A stretch of DNA of 64,000 nt, taken from positions 2,914,001 to 2,978,000 of the forward strand of contig NZ_JBMHJM010000001.1 in assembly GCF_049747295.1 (NCBI RefSeq), read 5' to 3'. Below are positions 27,775 to 36,400 of this stretch, in pieces. Source of the DNA: Afipia sp049747295 (GTDB taxonomy: Bacteria > Pseudomonadota > Alphaproteobacteria > Rhizobiales > Xanthobacteraceae). The translations under genes were made by a program, and so were the position numbers. Every line of letters starts with the position of its first letter. Position 1 is the stretch's first letter. A model generated the notes under the pieces. The model saw only the letters and a program-made list of their open reading frames with translations. It was not told the DNA's origin and did no database searches.

Positions 27775-29733
27775 ATGGACGTGCTTTCAAAAGCAGCGCA
27801 GTTGGGGATTGAGACGTCTTTCATCGATGCAACGGGCCAGCATCGCACCATCGATCCTTCGGCGCTTCAGATGCTTCTCGAGGCGGTCCCTGATTCGCCG
27901 CATCGTCGTTTGCTGCCTGATGCCGTCATATGCCGACATTCGCGGGGCTGCTCGTCAGTTGCGATAGCCGAAGCGGCGCCGATCAAATGGCAAATTGCGG
28001 ATGGTCGCGGCGCGGCGATTGCCGAAGGCACGTCACACGATCAGCATGTGAATCTTCCGCCGATCACGGAGGGCGTCTATTGCCTTCGCGCCGTCGACGC
28101 GAACGGAAGTGAAGAGCAGACGAATCTGATTTCGGCTCCCGAACGCGCCTTTTCAGGTGACTTTGATCGCGTCTGGATTCTCGCCGTTCAATTATATGGC
28201 GTGAGATCGGCCCAGAACTGGGGCATTGGCGATTTTACGGATCTGGAAGCGCTGATCGTCTGGGCGGCGCAGTCAGGCGCTGCGGGGATCGGGCTTAATC
28301 CATTGCATGCGCTGTTCGACGATCATCCCCGGGACTGCAGCCCCTATTCGCCGAACAGCCGGCTGTTTTTGAACTCACTCTATATCGATGTGAACCGTCT
28401 GCCCGAGCTTCCTCAAGAATTCGCAGCGGAGCATGCTGCATTGATCGAAGCGGCGCGGTCTGCTGAGTTCGTCGACTACCAAGCTGTGGCCGATCTTAAA
28501 ATGGCGGCGTTGCGTCAGGCGTTCGAAATCTTCAAATCGAGAACGACTTTGAGGCGGAAGACGAGCTTTGAGGAGTTTCGCCGCGATGGTGGCGCGCTGT
28601 TGTCTCGGTTTGCGTGCTTCGAGGTCCTGCGCAGGAAGTTCTCAAGTCCATGGTGGGATTGGCCGGACCATTGTTTGTCTCCAAATCACGACGCGCTCAA
28701 CGAGCTGCGCACTGGTCCTGATGGACTTGAGGTCGAATTCATCGAGTTCGTACAATGGTGCGCCGATGAGCAACTGAAAGCTTGCCGGGATTTGGCGCGC
28801 CGGCTGAACTTGCCGGTCGGGCTTTATCTCGACGTTGCTGTGGGCGTCAAAGCCGATGGTTTCGATGCGTGGAATGAGCAGATTGCCATCTCGCACCGCT
28901 TGTCGGTTGGAGCCCCGCCGGATTTGCTGAACACGGCGGGACAGGATTGGGGGCTCGCCGGATTCAATGCATCCGGATTGGCGTTGCGATCGTACGAGCC
29001 CTTCCGCGCGGTGCTGCGTGCATCGATGCGCTATGCGGGGGCGATCCGCCTTGATCACGTTCTCGGGCTGAACCGGCTCTATCTCGTTCCGTCTGGATAC
29101 CTGCCCAGCCAGGGTGCCTATGTTCAGATGCCGTTCGAAGCGCTGCTGGCCGTGGCCGCGCTGGAAAGCGTCCATCACCGATGTGTGGTGGTCGGCGAAG
29201 ATCTGGGCACGGTGCCCGATGGTTTCAGGGAGCGGCTGCTGGATTGGGGGATCTGGTCTTATCGCGTGATGATGTTCGAGCGTGGATACGATGGCTCGTT
29301 CCTACCCGTCGATCACTATCCGCAAGATTCCATGGTGACGTTCAACACACACGATCTGCCGACCTTCGCCGGCTGGCGATCGGGACACGATATTGATCTG
29401 AAGCATGCCTTGGGACTCGACCCGGGAGAGACACGAGACGCCAGAGCTTATGCGACGAACATGCTGGCGCGCGCGCTGAATGGCGCGCAGCACGGCGAGC
29501 CGGGTTTTTATTCTGCTCTGGATTATCTGGCGCGCACGAAGTCTCGCATTCTTGGTGTCGAGATCGAGGATCTTCTTGGCGTCATCGATCAGCCGAATAT
29601 TCCCGGAACGATCAATGAGCATCCAAACTGGCGCCGCCGTCTGCCGGTCTCACTCGAAGAATGGTCGCAATTTATAGACGGCGAACGACTGAGCACTGCC
29701 ATGAAGGACAGGGCAATCACGCGCAAGGAATAG
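27775..29733 (+). CDS. malQ: 4-alpha-glucanotransferase (amylomaltase)
   Basis: 652 residues, GH77. It transfers maltodextrin segments between chains and frees glucose. An N-terminal domain of about 120 residues precedes the catalytic part, which begins at RVWILAVQLYGVRSAQNWGIGDF. Catalytic blocks are AIRLDHVLGLNRLYLVP (nucleophile Asp), VVGEDLGTVPDGF (acid Glu) and TFNTHDLPTFAGWRSG. Divergent from glgE; read from an EcfG-type promoter. It would recycle the short oligosaccharides left by GlgX, GlgP and TreY/Z. No terminator is seen before the next plus-strand gene, so read-through into the DUF3309 gene is possible. Confidence 0.94.
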   Translation: MDVLSKAAQLGIETSFIDATGQHRTIDPSALQMLLEAVPDSPHRRLLPDAVICRHSRGCSSVAIAEAAPIKWQIADGRGAAIAEGTSHDQHVNLPPITEGVYCLRAVDANGSEEQTNLISAPERAFSGDFDRVWILAVQLYGVRSAQNWGIGDFTDLEALIVWAAQSGAAGIGLNPLHALFDDHPRDCSPYSPNSRLFLNSLYIDVNRLPELPQEFAAEHAALIEAARSAEFVDYQAVADLKMAALRQAFEIFKSRTTLRRKTSFEEFRRDGGALLSRFACFEVLRRKFSSPWWDWPDHCLSPNHDALNELRTGPDGLEVEFIEFVQWCADEQLKACRDLARRLNLPVGLYLDVAVGVKADGFDAWNEQIAISHRLSVGAPPDLLNTAGQDWGLAGFNASGLALRSYEPFRAVLRASMRYAGAIRLDHVLGLNRLYLVPSGYLPSQGAYVQMPFEALLAVAALESVHHRCVVVGEDLGTVPDGFRERLLDWGIWSYRVMMFERGYDGSFLPVDHYPQDSMVTFNTHDLPTFAGWRSGHDIDLKHALGLDPGETRDARAYATNMLARALNGAQHGEPGFYSALDYLARTKSRILGVEIEDLLGVIDQPNIPGTINEHPNWRRRLPVSLEEWSQFIDGERLSTAMKDRAITRKE

Positions 29734-29816
29734 CGACGCGCGTAGAGGGGAACAAAATACCATTTGAGAGGTCATACATCTGAGGGCGGTTGTTGACCGC
29801 AACATGGAGGCTTCAG

Positions 29817-29981
29817 ATGTCAATCGGTACCATCATTCTGATCATTTTGATTATCGCCCTACTGGGCGGCTTCAGCGGCATCGGCGGTGGGCCGTTCTAC
29901 GGCACAGGTTATTACGGCGGCGGCGGCCTTGGCCTAGTGATTGTTATTCTGCTGATTCTGATTTTGATGGGACGAATTTAG
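29817..29981 (+). CDS. DUF3309 small membrane protein
   Basis: A 54-residue protein with two hydrophobic stretches around a Gly/Tyr-rich middle (GTGYYGGGG), the pattern of the DUF3309 family: MSIGTIILIILIIALLGG at the start and GLVIVILLILILMGRI at the end. The ATG has GGAGG seven bases upstream; a Met nine codons earlier lacks a ribosome site. Function unknown; such proteins are usual in rhizobia-like bacteria and sit in the inner membrane. A strong terminator follows directly. Confidence 0.85.
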   Translation: MSIGTIILIILIIALLGGFSGIGGGPFYGTGYYGGGGLGLVIVILLILILMGRI

Positions 29982-29995
29982 TTTGCTTCGAACTC

Positions 29996-30028
29996 CATTC
30001 GCCCCGCTTCGGCGGGGCGAATGATTTT
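29996..30028 (+). terminator. Intrinsic terminator after the DUF3309 gene
   Basis: A perfect 12-bp stem (29996-30007 with 30012-30023) closed by a TTCG tetraloop, followed by ATTTTAT. It lies between convergent genes and may serve both directions, though the T-run favours the plus strand. Confidence 0.85.
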
Positions 30029-30051
30029 ATGGCATCTTTTCGCCGAGAAGT

Positions 30052-30936
30052 TCAGCTCAGAACTTTGTATTTCTTGAGCCAGGCTTGCATCTGAGTCCAG
30101 GCATCCTCTGCAGCTTCCTTGCGATAGCTTGGGCGGTAGTCGGCGTGGAAGCCATGCGGGGCGCCGGGGTAAATCTTGAATTCAGCAGTCTTGTTGGCCT
30201 TCGCAAGAGCAGCCTTCAGCTCTTCGACCTGCGCCACCGGGATGCCCTGGTCTGCTCCGCCATACAGGCCGAGAACCGGTGCCTTCATCTCGGGGGCCAA
30301 CTGCATCGGACTTTTCGGCCAGAGAGGATTTGGCGCATCCACCGGCGGCCCATAGAAGGCCACGCCTGCTTTCAGCGCGCTGCTATGCGCGGCATATTCC
30401 CACACGGTCCGGCCACCACGGCAAAAGCCGACAATGCCGAGACGGTTCGTGTCTCCACCCTGCGATTTGGCCCACGCCACGGTGCTGTCGAGGTCCGACA
30501 GCAATTCCGAATCCGGCTTGGAATTGACCAGCGGAATGAGTTGGGACATTTCGGTGACCTTGGTGAGGTCGCCCTTGCGGAAATAGTAGTTCGGCGCGAC
30601 GGCAAAGGCGCCCAGCTTGCCGAGCCGCCGTGTGACATCCTTGATGTATTCGTGAAGTCCGAAGATCTCCATGGCCACCAGCACCACGGGCGGATTCTTA
30701 GCGCCCGCCGGGCGCGCGAAGTAGGCCGGCATCTCGTCGCCTGCGAGTTTGATCTTAGCAGTGCCGACGTCGAGGCCATTGGTATCCGTGGTGATGACGT
30801 CGGCACGCACGGGACCGGCGGCCAGTGTGTAGCCTGCGGCAGCAGCGGCCGACGCGGTCATGAAGCCGCGGCGCGAGAGTGGTGCAGTCTTGGTCAACCC
30901 GACGATATCGGATGTGAGAATCGGTGCATCGGTCAT
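30052..30936 (-). CDS. Tat-exported dienelactone hydrolase family protein
   Basis: 294 residues. A twin-arginine signal (SRRGF followed by an Ala-rich hydrophobic stretch and ARGPVRA-type end, about residues 22-45) points to export of the folded protein. The alpha/beta-hydrolase fold shows the cysteine nucleophile in GFCRGG, the acid Asp in LYGGADQGIP and the His in PGAPHGFHADYRPSY, which is the Cys-Asp-His triad of dienelactone hydrolases. Reaction on dienelactones is only a family label; no aromatic-degradation genes are adjacent. Single gene, divergent from the following secreted protein gene. Confidence 0.85.
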   Translation of the reverse strand: MTDAPILTSDIVGLTKTAPLSRRGFMTASAAAAAGYTLAAGPVRADVITTDTNGLDVGTAKIKLAGDEMPAYFARPAGAKNPPVVLVAMEIFGLHEYIKDVTRRLGKLGAFAVAPNYYFRKGDLTKVTEMSQLIPLVNSKPDSELLSDLDSTVAWAKSQGGDTNRLGIVGFCRGGRTVWEYAAHSSALKAGVAFYGPPVDAPNPLWPKSPMQLAPEMKAPVLGLYGGADQGIPVAQVEELKAALAKANKTAEFKIYPGAPHGFHADYRPSYRKEAAEDAWTQMQAWLKKYKVLS

Positions 30937-31107
30937 GTATGTCTCCGTGCTGGTTGCGGCGTTGCTGAAGAATTGAATCGCCGGCGGAGAATCAACGTCT
31001 GGATCAAGCTCGCCAATTCACAATCCCTTGAAACGATGGATTTCAGCACGACGCGTGGAAACTTCCGCGTGGCTCAGCCTTGATCGTCATCACGGTGTCG
31101 TGGAAGG

Positions 31108-31145
31108 CGACGATGGAAGCTCCGCAAATCCCGGAGCAATCGTCG
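31108..31145 (+). other. Stem-loop in the leader of the 31172 gene
   Basis: CGACGAT (31108-31114) pairs with ATCGTCG (31139-31145) and GCTCCG (31119-31124) with CGGAGC (31132-31137), leaving a seven-base loop and a small internal bulge. It ends 12 bases before the ribosome site of the next gene and has no T-run, so it is more likely a leader structure than a terminator. Confidence 0.5.
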
Positions 31146-31171
31146 ATACTCCTGATGAGAAGGATCAATAT

Positions 31172-31603
31172 ATGATGAGGCATTCATTCCGGCGGTTGGT
31201 GACCGCAGCGGTCGTCGCGCTTTCGATGGCGGCAATACCCTCCGTGCAAGCGCAAACGGTTTCCGCGCCGCAGGCCGGCAGTGCCGTCGCAACAGCCGAT
31301 AATGCAATCCTGCTGACCGTGTTCTTGAAACACGATCAGTCGCGCCCGCTTGGCGAATTGAATGCGCAGCTTGCCAAGCAGGGATTCTACAAGGCGTTTC
31401 CACCTGCCGGCATGGAAGTGGTGAGTTGGACCGTCGCCATGGGGATCGGCCAGATCATTACACTCAAGCTTCCCGCGTCGCGCATTCGTGAAGTTAATCG
31501 TGTGCTGGAAGACACGGCCTGGGGAAGTTACCGGACTGAATTTTATCCGACCTATGACTACAAGGCGGTTGGCATGGCGGAGCATGAAAAGGCACTGAAG
31601 TGA
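31172..31603 (+). CDS. Secreted protein of unknown function
   Basis: 143 residues with a clear Sec signal peptide: RRLV, a hydrophobic core (TAAVVALSMAAIPS) and cleavage after VQA near residue 26. The mature part is a compact 115-residue domain with no Cys and the phrase LKHDQSRPLGELNAQLAKQ; I do not recognise the family. The ATG chosen has AGAAGGA seven bases before it; the next codon is also ATG. An open frame upstream of it is not signal-like. A small membrane-anchored protein gene follows 86 bases later on the same strand. Confidence 0.75.
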   Translation: MMRHSFRRLVTAAVVALSMAAIPSVQAQTVSAPQAGSAVATADNAILLTVFLKHDQSRPLGELNAQLAKQGFYKAFPPAGMEVVSWTVAMGIGQIITLKLPASRIREVNRVLEDTAWGSYRTEFYPTYDYKAVGMAEHEKALK

Positions 31604-31689
31604 CGCATCGGGACTGAGCAATGAGCACTGCTCGCGGCCCAGGAACCGTGCTGCGGTTCTCGCGTTATTTGGGCAGGAGGACGAGCACC

Positions 31690-31902
31690 ATGCGCACTTT
31701 TCTGGGATTGATACTCGGCTGTCTGCTGACGATTGCGGTCGTTTACATTCATGACTCGATGGCGACGTCGACGGTTGCCAGCGGCAATGCTGCGGGCACG
31801 TCGCGCCAGATCGTCAACTGGGACGTCGCTGCGACCGAGTGGGGACAGGTCAAGCAAAACGTCCACACCGCTTGGCTGAAGCTGACAGCCAACAATGGCT
31901 AG
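31690..31902 (+). CDS. Small single-span membrane or exported protein
   Basis: A 70-residue protein with one N-terminal hydrophobic segment (FLGLILGCLLTIAVVYIHD, about residues 4-22) followed by a polar 45-residue tail ending in WLKLTANNG. No family recognised. The start was chosen for GGAGG nine bases upstream; a start 23 codons earlier adds an Arg-rich leader. An intrinsic terminator follows the stop. Confidence 0.65.
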   Translation: MRTFLGLILGCLLTIAVVYIHDSMATSTVASGNAAGTSRQIVNWDVAATEWGQVKQNVHTAWLKLTANNG

Positions 31903-31921
31903 ATGAAAAGTTGATGGGCAG

Positions 31922-31947
31922 GGCTCGGCAGGATGCCGGGCCTTTTT
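31922..31947 (+). terminator. Intrinsic terminator
   Basis: An 8-bp GC-rich stem with one T-G pair (31922-31929 with 31935-31942), a five-base loop and an immediate run of five T. It ends the plus-strand transcript of the small membrane protein and faces the end of the PHA-system gene. Confidence 0.8.
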
Positions 31948-31963
31948 GCATGGCGCCTGATGT

Positions 31964-32275
31964 CTACTTTTTCTCAAGCATGCGGGTGGCACGAGACTCG
32001 ATCATCGCCTGTGCGCCATGGGCGAGGCCTGCGAGCAGCCACGGCAGCATGACTTCGATCCGCACATGGTCTTCGGCCACATCGACCGTTCCACTCGCCT
32101 GCTGCTTGAGCGCGGTCACGCGGAAGGCGAGGCGATCGCCGCTCCATATCTCTTCGTTGACCTGAAGAACTTGGGCGTATTGCGAACGCACGCCACCAAG
32201 GCCGGCCTTCAGCCGTCGGGCGGCTTCGTCTTTCCCGAGCTTATGCGGAATGGAAACGATCAGGGGCTGGGCCAT
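31964..32275 (-). CDS. Polyhydroxyalkanoic acid system family protein
   Basis: A 103-residue protein that fits the PHA_gran_rgn family: starts MAQPLIVSIPHKLGKDEAARRLKAGL and contains the IEVMLPWLLAGLAHGAQ segment followed by a basic C terminus ending MLEKK. Members are found near polyhydroxyalkanoate genes and are thought to act at granules; exact role unknown. It lies 44 bases downstream of the epoxide-hydrolase-like gene on the same strand. A phasin gene is 22 kb away in the window, so the host probably makes PHA. Confidence 0.8.
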   Translation of the reverse strand: MAQPLIVSIPHKLGKDEAARRLKAGLGGVRSQYAQVLQVNEEIWSGDRLAFRVTALKQQASGTVDVAEDHVRIEVMLPWLLAGLAHGAQAMIESRATRMLEKK

Positions 32276-32301
32276 GTGAGTCTTCGCTTCTCGTGTTTGA
32301 T

Positions 32302-32334
32302 CTCAGTTGCCAAGACGGCTCAGTTGCCAAGACG
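32302..32334. repeat. Tandem 17-bp duplication across a stop codon
   Basis: Two identical 16-base copies (32302-32317 and 32319-32334; CTCAGTTGCCAAGACG on the plus strand) with a 17-base period. The right copy encodes the last residues RLGN of the hydrolase and overlaps its stop codon; the left copy is downstream. The period is not a multiple of three. Confidence 0.85.
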
Positions 32335-33519
32335 CGCGGAGGCACCATTGGTTCCCTTCCCGGCGTTCCGGAGGAAGACGAGCAGCAGATCGACGACCTG
32401 TTTCGGCTGCTCCTGCTGAACCCAATGCCCCGCGCCTTCCACCAAATGGCAGCCGATCATCCGCGTGCAGGCCCGTTCCTGCATGGCTTCGAACGCTCCG
32501 GGTTTTTGATAGATGCCCCAGTCGCTGGCGCCGGCGATGAAGCAGGATGGCACATCGATGGTGCGGCCCGAAAAGATCTGGAGTTCAGGAATGAAGGCGT
32601 CGCTGGTGCCGCAGCGATACCATTGCAGCCCGCCCTGAAAGCCGGTGCGGCCATACTCGGAGCTGTAAAATTGCAGCTCCGCTTCCGGCAGCCATTCGCA
32701 CGCGGCGATCCGTTCGGCGGAGGGCATCTGGCGGGCGACCATGTCCGCCATGCCGGCATCGCGGTCCATCACGTAATAGTCCGGAAGCTTGGCGAGTTCT
32801 TCGGCTGACCACGAAGCGAGTCGAAATGGCTTGTTGTCCGGCCAATCTGCACTCTTGTGGTGATAGTAGGCACGCAAGAAGGCGTGAAGCCCCTGCGGGC
32901 AGTGGCGCATATCGTCATTGGCTTCGCGGGTTGAATAGAACCTTTGATAGTGCTTGCGAGGCCGCGGCAATGCCGCGAGGTCTTCGTGAATACGATCCGG
33001 CGCTTTTTGTTGCGTCTTGTTGGCGGTATTGAATGGAATCGCCGGAGGCCCGGCAAAAGGCGCGCTCATCAACGCGACGGAGCGGAAGACATCAGGCCGT
33101 ACCAGCGCGCACCAGGCCGCGACCGATGATCCGAAGTCATGGCCGACGACCGCGGCGACTGATCGGAGGCCCAATGCACTGACAAGGCCCAATGCGTCCC
33201 TGACTAGATTCAGCAGGCGGAACGAGGCGAGGTCACCGTCATAACGCGGGTCCCATCCGGTGGTACGGCCATAGCCGCGCTGGTCGGGCGCGATCACACG
33301 GAAGCCGGCATTTGCCAACGGCACCATCACTTTCCGCCAGCTATAGGCCAGTTCAGGAAAGCCGTGCAGCAGCAGAATGCACGGCCGGTCCGGCGTTTCG
33401 AAGCCAGCTTCCAGCACATGCATGGTCAGGCCATTGATGCCGGAAACAGTGCGCGAATGGATCCCGGGCGGTAGTGGAATATCTTGAAGGGAGGGTTCGA
33501 TCGAAACTTCTGCTTGCAT
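32320..33519 (-). CDS. Alpha/beta hydrolase, epoxide hydrolase-like
   Basis: 399 residues, longer than common epoxide hydrolases (about 300-330). The oxyanion motif HGFPE, the nucleophile elbow VGHDFGSSVA with Asp (as in epoxide hydrolases and dehalogenases rather than Ser), the acidic ASDWG and the catalytic His in EGAGHWVQQEQP are seen. The extra length lies in the cap region (about residues 170-290). No signal peptide. Likely reaction is hydrolysis of an epoxide to a diol; the substrate is unknown. The PHA-system gene follows on the same strand. Confidence 0.82.
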   Translation of the reverse strand: MQAEVSIEPSLQDIPLPPGIHSRTVSGINGLTMHVLEAGFETPDRPCILLLHGFPELAYSWRKVMVPLANAGFRVIAPDQRGYGRTTGWDPRYDGDLASFRLLNLVRDALGLVSALGLRSVAAVVGHDFGSSVAAWCALVRPDVFRSVALMSAPFAGPPAIPFNTANKTQQKAPDRIHEDLAALPRPRKHYQRFYSTREANDDMRHCPQGLHAFLRAYYHHKSADWPDNKPFRLASWSAEELAKLPDYYVMDRDAGMADMVARQMPSAERIAACEWLPEAELQFYSSEYGRTGFQGGLQWYRCGTSDAFIPELQIFSGRTIDVPSCFIAGASDWGIYQKPGAFEAMQERACTRMIGCHLVEGAGHWVQQEQPKQVVDLLLVFLRNAGKGTNGASARLGN

Positions 33520-33732
33520 GGATCACCGGCCGGATGGAGCGCACGTTGACTGCGGGCGCATGCCGATCGTCGGTCATGGCGCGGTCAAGTTGAGAGATGA
33601 GTGTGAGACGTGGGTGACGTTCTGTCCAGCACAGGACAGCCGGCAGCAATGCAGACCGTTGGGAGAGCGGCACCGCGTTACTGGCAATCCGCAGCAACGC
33701 GATGGCTGTACTTTCGTAACGGCTGCGCTTTC

Positions 33733-36144
33733 CTAACCCTTGGCGATAGCGCGGCGGCGCTCCGGCTCGGCCTCGGGTTCGTCCGCTGGCGGCACCTGCA
33801 TCAGGATCGTCTGGGTGCCGGGGTTCGCGATCTCGATGCCGAGCTCCTTGAAACGCCGCATCATGCGCCGGTTGAACTCGCGTTGAACCGCCCAGCGGCC
33901 TGAATCCGTGCAGCGGATCTGCCCGACGATGGTCGCCATCGTGCCATCGACCTTATCGACGCCCCACAACTCCAGATCGCTGCGCATCAGGTGACGATAC
34001 TCCGGCTCGTGCCGCATTTCGGCGACGATGTCCTTCAGGATCTGTCCGACCCGATCGGTGTCTTCCTTGTAGGGCACATTGACACTGACGGACGCATTGC
34101 CCGCGCCGCGGCTGTTGTTGGTGACGCTGGTGACCGCACTGAACGGAACGATATGCACGGCGCCATCGCCGGCCCGCAGCCGAATGGTGCGGATCGACAG
34201 ATTTTCCACGGTGCCGGTCAGCCCGGAGACCGTGACGGTGTCGCCGACCTGGACGACGTTCTCCAGCAGCAGGAACAGCCCGGTGATGAGATCTTGCACC
34301 AGCTTTTGGGATCCGAAGCCGACCGCGATGCCGATGATGCCGGCGCCTGCCAGGAGCGGAGCCACGTTGACACCGATTTCACTCAGCGCCGTCAATGCGA
34401 CGACGGCGATAATGACCGTTAACAGTGCCGTGCGCAGCATCGGGAGAAACGTTCGCAAGCGGGCGGCGCGCGCAAAATGCCCATCATGGGTCAACCGTGT
34501 GAGCTGCTGGTCGAGCAGCGCATTGCTGATTTCCCAAACGGCTGCAGCGATCAGCGCCGCGATGCCGATCGTGACGATAGCCGACAGCAGACGGCCGCCG
34601 ATCTGGCCGGCTGAGAACCAGAACAGTGCGTCGATTCCCCAGACCTCCAACAGCGCCACGACGCCGATGGCCGTCACGATATAGGAAACGGTCGTTCGCA
34701 ACATCGGCAGGTAGCGATTGGCGCGGGTTTCGATCCCGGGGAAGCGCTCCACGATGTCTTCTGGAACGCGGAAGATACGGTCGATTGTGCCAAGGAGTAC
34801 GACCGACAGCAGGCGCGCGATCAGGATGACCGCGACGGTGCCGACCACGTACTGGAACAACAGCGAGTAGCCGTTTTTCAGCCTGAGGGCCCAAACGACC
34901 CACAGGCCCATCACGAGTGCGATGGCGATGTAATGCCAGAAATACGCGAACCGGTTGCGTATCGCAGCCATCATGCCGTCGCGGTTATCGGCCTGGATCA
35001 ACTGGGCGATGGGGCGGCGGCATTGCAGGATGACGACCACTACCAGCAGGTGGACCGTCAGCATCACAAGACGCAGCAGTGCGAAATATCCCGGGCGGTA
35101 GAGGCCGAGCAGCAGGGCGACGTTGGCCAGCGCGATGCCGAATACGCAGACTGTGGCAATGCGCCGGACCCAGATCTCGATATAGGCGGCGGTCTCACCG
35201 CGAATGGTGAAGACGCTGAGCTGTCCGGATGACACGAGTGTCCGAGCAATGCATATGATGACCCGCCGCAAGACATAGGCATTGACGATGGCGAGGATCA
35301 CCAGCCGTGAGGTCGCCAGTTCGCCGATCTCCGTGCCAAGCAACATGTTGCCGACAGCAGCGAACGCAACGACCGGTAACAATTCCAGCACAAACCGGCC
35401 GATTACGAACGGCAGGCGCATCAAGGCCTGCCACACGTGCGTCAACTTGATGCGCCGTTGCCGTGTCTGCACGGCTGCTTCTCCCGGCTCGGCGGGCAAG
35501 GAAGCAATTTCGTCTTGCGTCAGTGTCGGAGACGTCGTGGTGCGTGCGGAATTCGGGATGCGGGCGTCGAGCAACGAGATCGGTCGCCGCACCGCGCGTC
35601 GAACCAGCCATTCGACGGCCAGCGCACATCCCAGCACCAACGCGAGCTTCCATGCGATGTCGAGCAGAAGATCGTAGGTCGCGGGGTTGGTTGCGCTGTT
35701 CTGCACCCAATACCACAGCAGCGGGAAGTGCGTGACCGCGTTGGCCGCGGCTGCGACCTGGGTCGAAATCGTCCCGAGTTGTTCGGACACTTGCAAAAGA
35801 AGTTGGGCGCCGAGGCCGTCGGAGTCCACCGGCACGATCGCGGGCTTCTCACTTGGCGCAGGTGCAGGCGTCGGCGCTGCCGCAGGTTTCTCCGCCTGCG
35901 CCGGCTGGGATTGAGACGACTGCGGCTTCGCATTGGCGAGCGCACGCAAGGTGTCGATGAATTGCGCCCGCTTCGTATCATCCTGCAAAGTTTCCAGCGC
36001 ACGACGTGCCTCGTCGGGTGTCAGCGGGGTTGCCGCCGGCGGGGCAGAATGCTGGGCTGGAGCCGGGGCAGGCGGTTGCGCCATCGCCTGGCTAGCGATT
36101 GCAAAAAAGGCAAAGAAAACAGCAGCGATTGACTTCAATACCAC
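33733..36144 (-). CDS. Large mechanosensitive channel, MscS family
   Basis: 803 residues. A signal peptide (about residues 1-22, ending AMA) is followed by a Pro/Ala/Gln-rich periplasmic region to about residue 130, then many hydrophobic helices, and a C-terminal MscS module. That module has the pore-lining helix LLAGAGIIGIAVGFGSQKLVQDL and the beta domain GDTVTVSGLTGTVENLSIRT, and ends in a cytoplasmic portion with GIEIANPGTQTILMQ. It resembles the large MscK/YbdG-like members rather than the 286-residue MscS. It would open under membrane tension in hypo-osmotic shock, matching the trehalose genes nearby. Single gene, divergent from the Bug gene. Confidence 0.88.
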   Translation of the reverse strand: MVLKSIAAVFFAFFAIASQAMAQPPAPAPAQHSAPPAATPLTPDEARRALETLQDDTKRAQFIDTLRALANAKPQSSQSQPAQAEKPAAAPTPAPAPSEKPAIVPVDSDGLGAQLLLQVSEQLGTISTQVAAAANAVTHFPLLWYWVQNSATNPATYDLLLDIAWKLALVLGCALAVEWLVRRAVRRPISLLDARIPNSARTTTSPTLTQDEIASLPAEPGEAAVQTRQRRIKLTHVWQALMRLPFVIGRFVLELLPVVAFAAVGNMLLGTEIGELATSRLVILAIVNAYVLRRVIICIARTLVSSGQLSVFTIRGETAAYIEIWVRRIATVCVFGIALANVALLLGLYRPGYFALLRLVMLTVHLLVVVVILQCRRPIAQLIQADNRDGMMAAIRNRFAYFWHYIAIALVMGLWVVWALRLKNGYSLLFQYVVGTVAVILIARLLSVVLLGTIDRIFRVPEDIVERFPGIETRANRYLPMLRTTVSYIVTAIGVVALLEVWGIDALFWFSAGQIGGRLLSAIVTIGIAALIAAAVWEISNALLDQQLTRLTHDGHFARAARLRTFLPMLRTALLTVIIAVVALTALSEIGVNVAPLLAGAGIIGIAVGFGSQKLVQDLITGLFLLLENVVQVGDTVTVSGLTGTVENLSIRTIRLRAGDGAVHIVPFSAVTSVTNNSRGAGNASVSVNVPYKEDTDRVGQILKDIVAEMRHEPEYRHLMRSDLELWGVDKVDGTMATIVGQIRCTDSGRWAVQREFNRRMMRRFKELGIEIANPGTQTILMQVPPADEPEAEPERRRAIAKG

Positions 36145-36400
36145 GAGTGCCCCTCAGTCCTAGGGAAGAGATTTTTCGCTGTCCCGTTATGTCTGAAATT
36201 GGCTGATTCGGCGGCGCTCGTTTGGCATTTCTGAAGATTCAGCGATACTGGAGTCCCGATTCCGACGTTCGCATCATTGCGCTGCCCTGTTTCGAGCGGG
36301 TTCAGATGTGTTCGGCGGAACGATTCTTGCAAAGTTTTTAAGCAGTTGAACTGGGGCATGCGGGAATTGGTCCCGCGATGGTGCTGAACGGAGCCGATAT

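Noticed and set aside
29749..29774. EcfG promoter for the DUF3309 gene
   Set aside because: GGAAC is present, but at 16 or 17 bases stand GGTC or GTCA, not CGTT.
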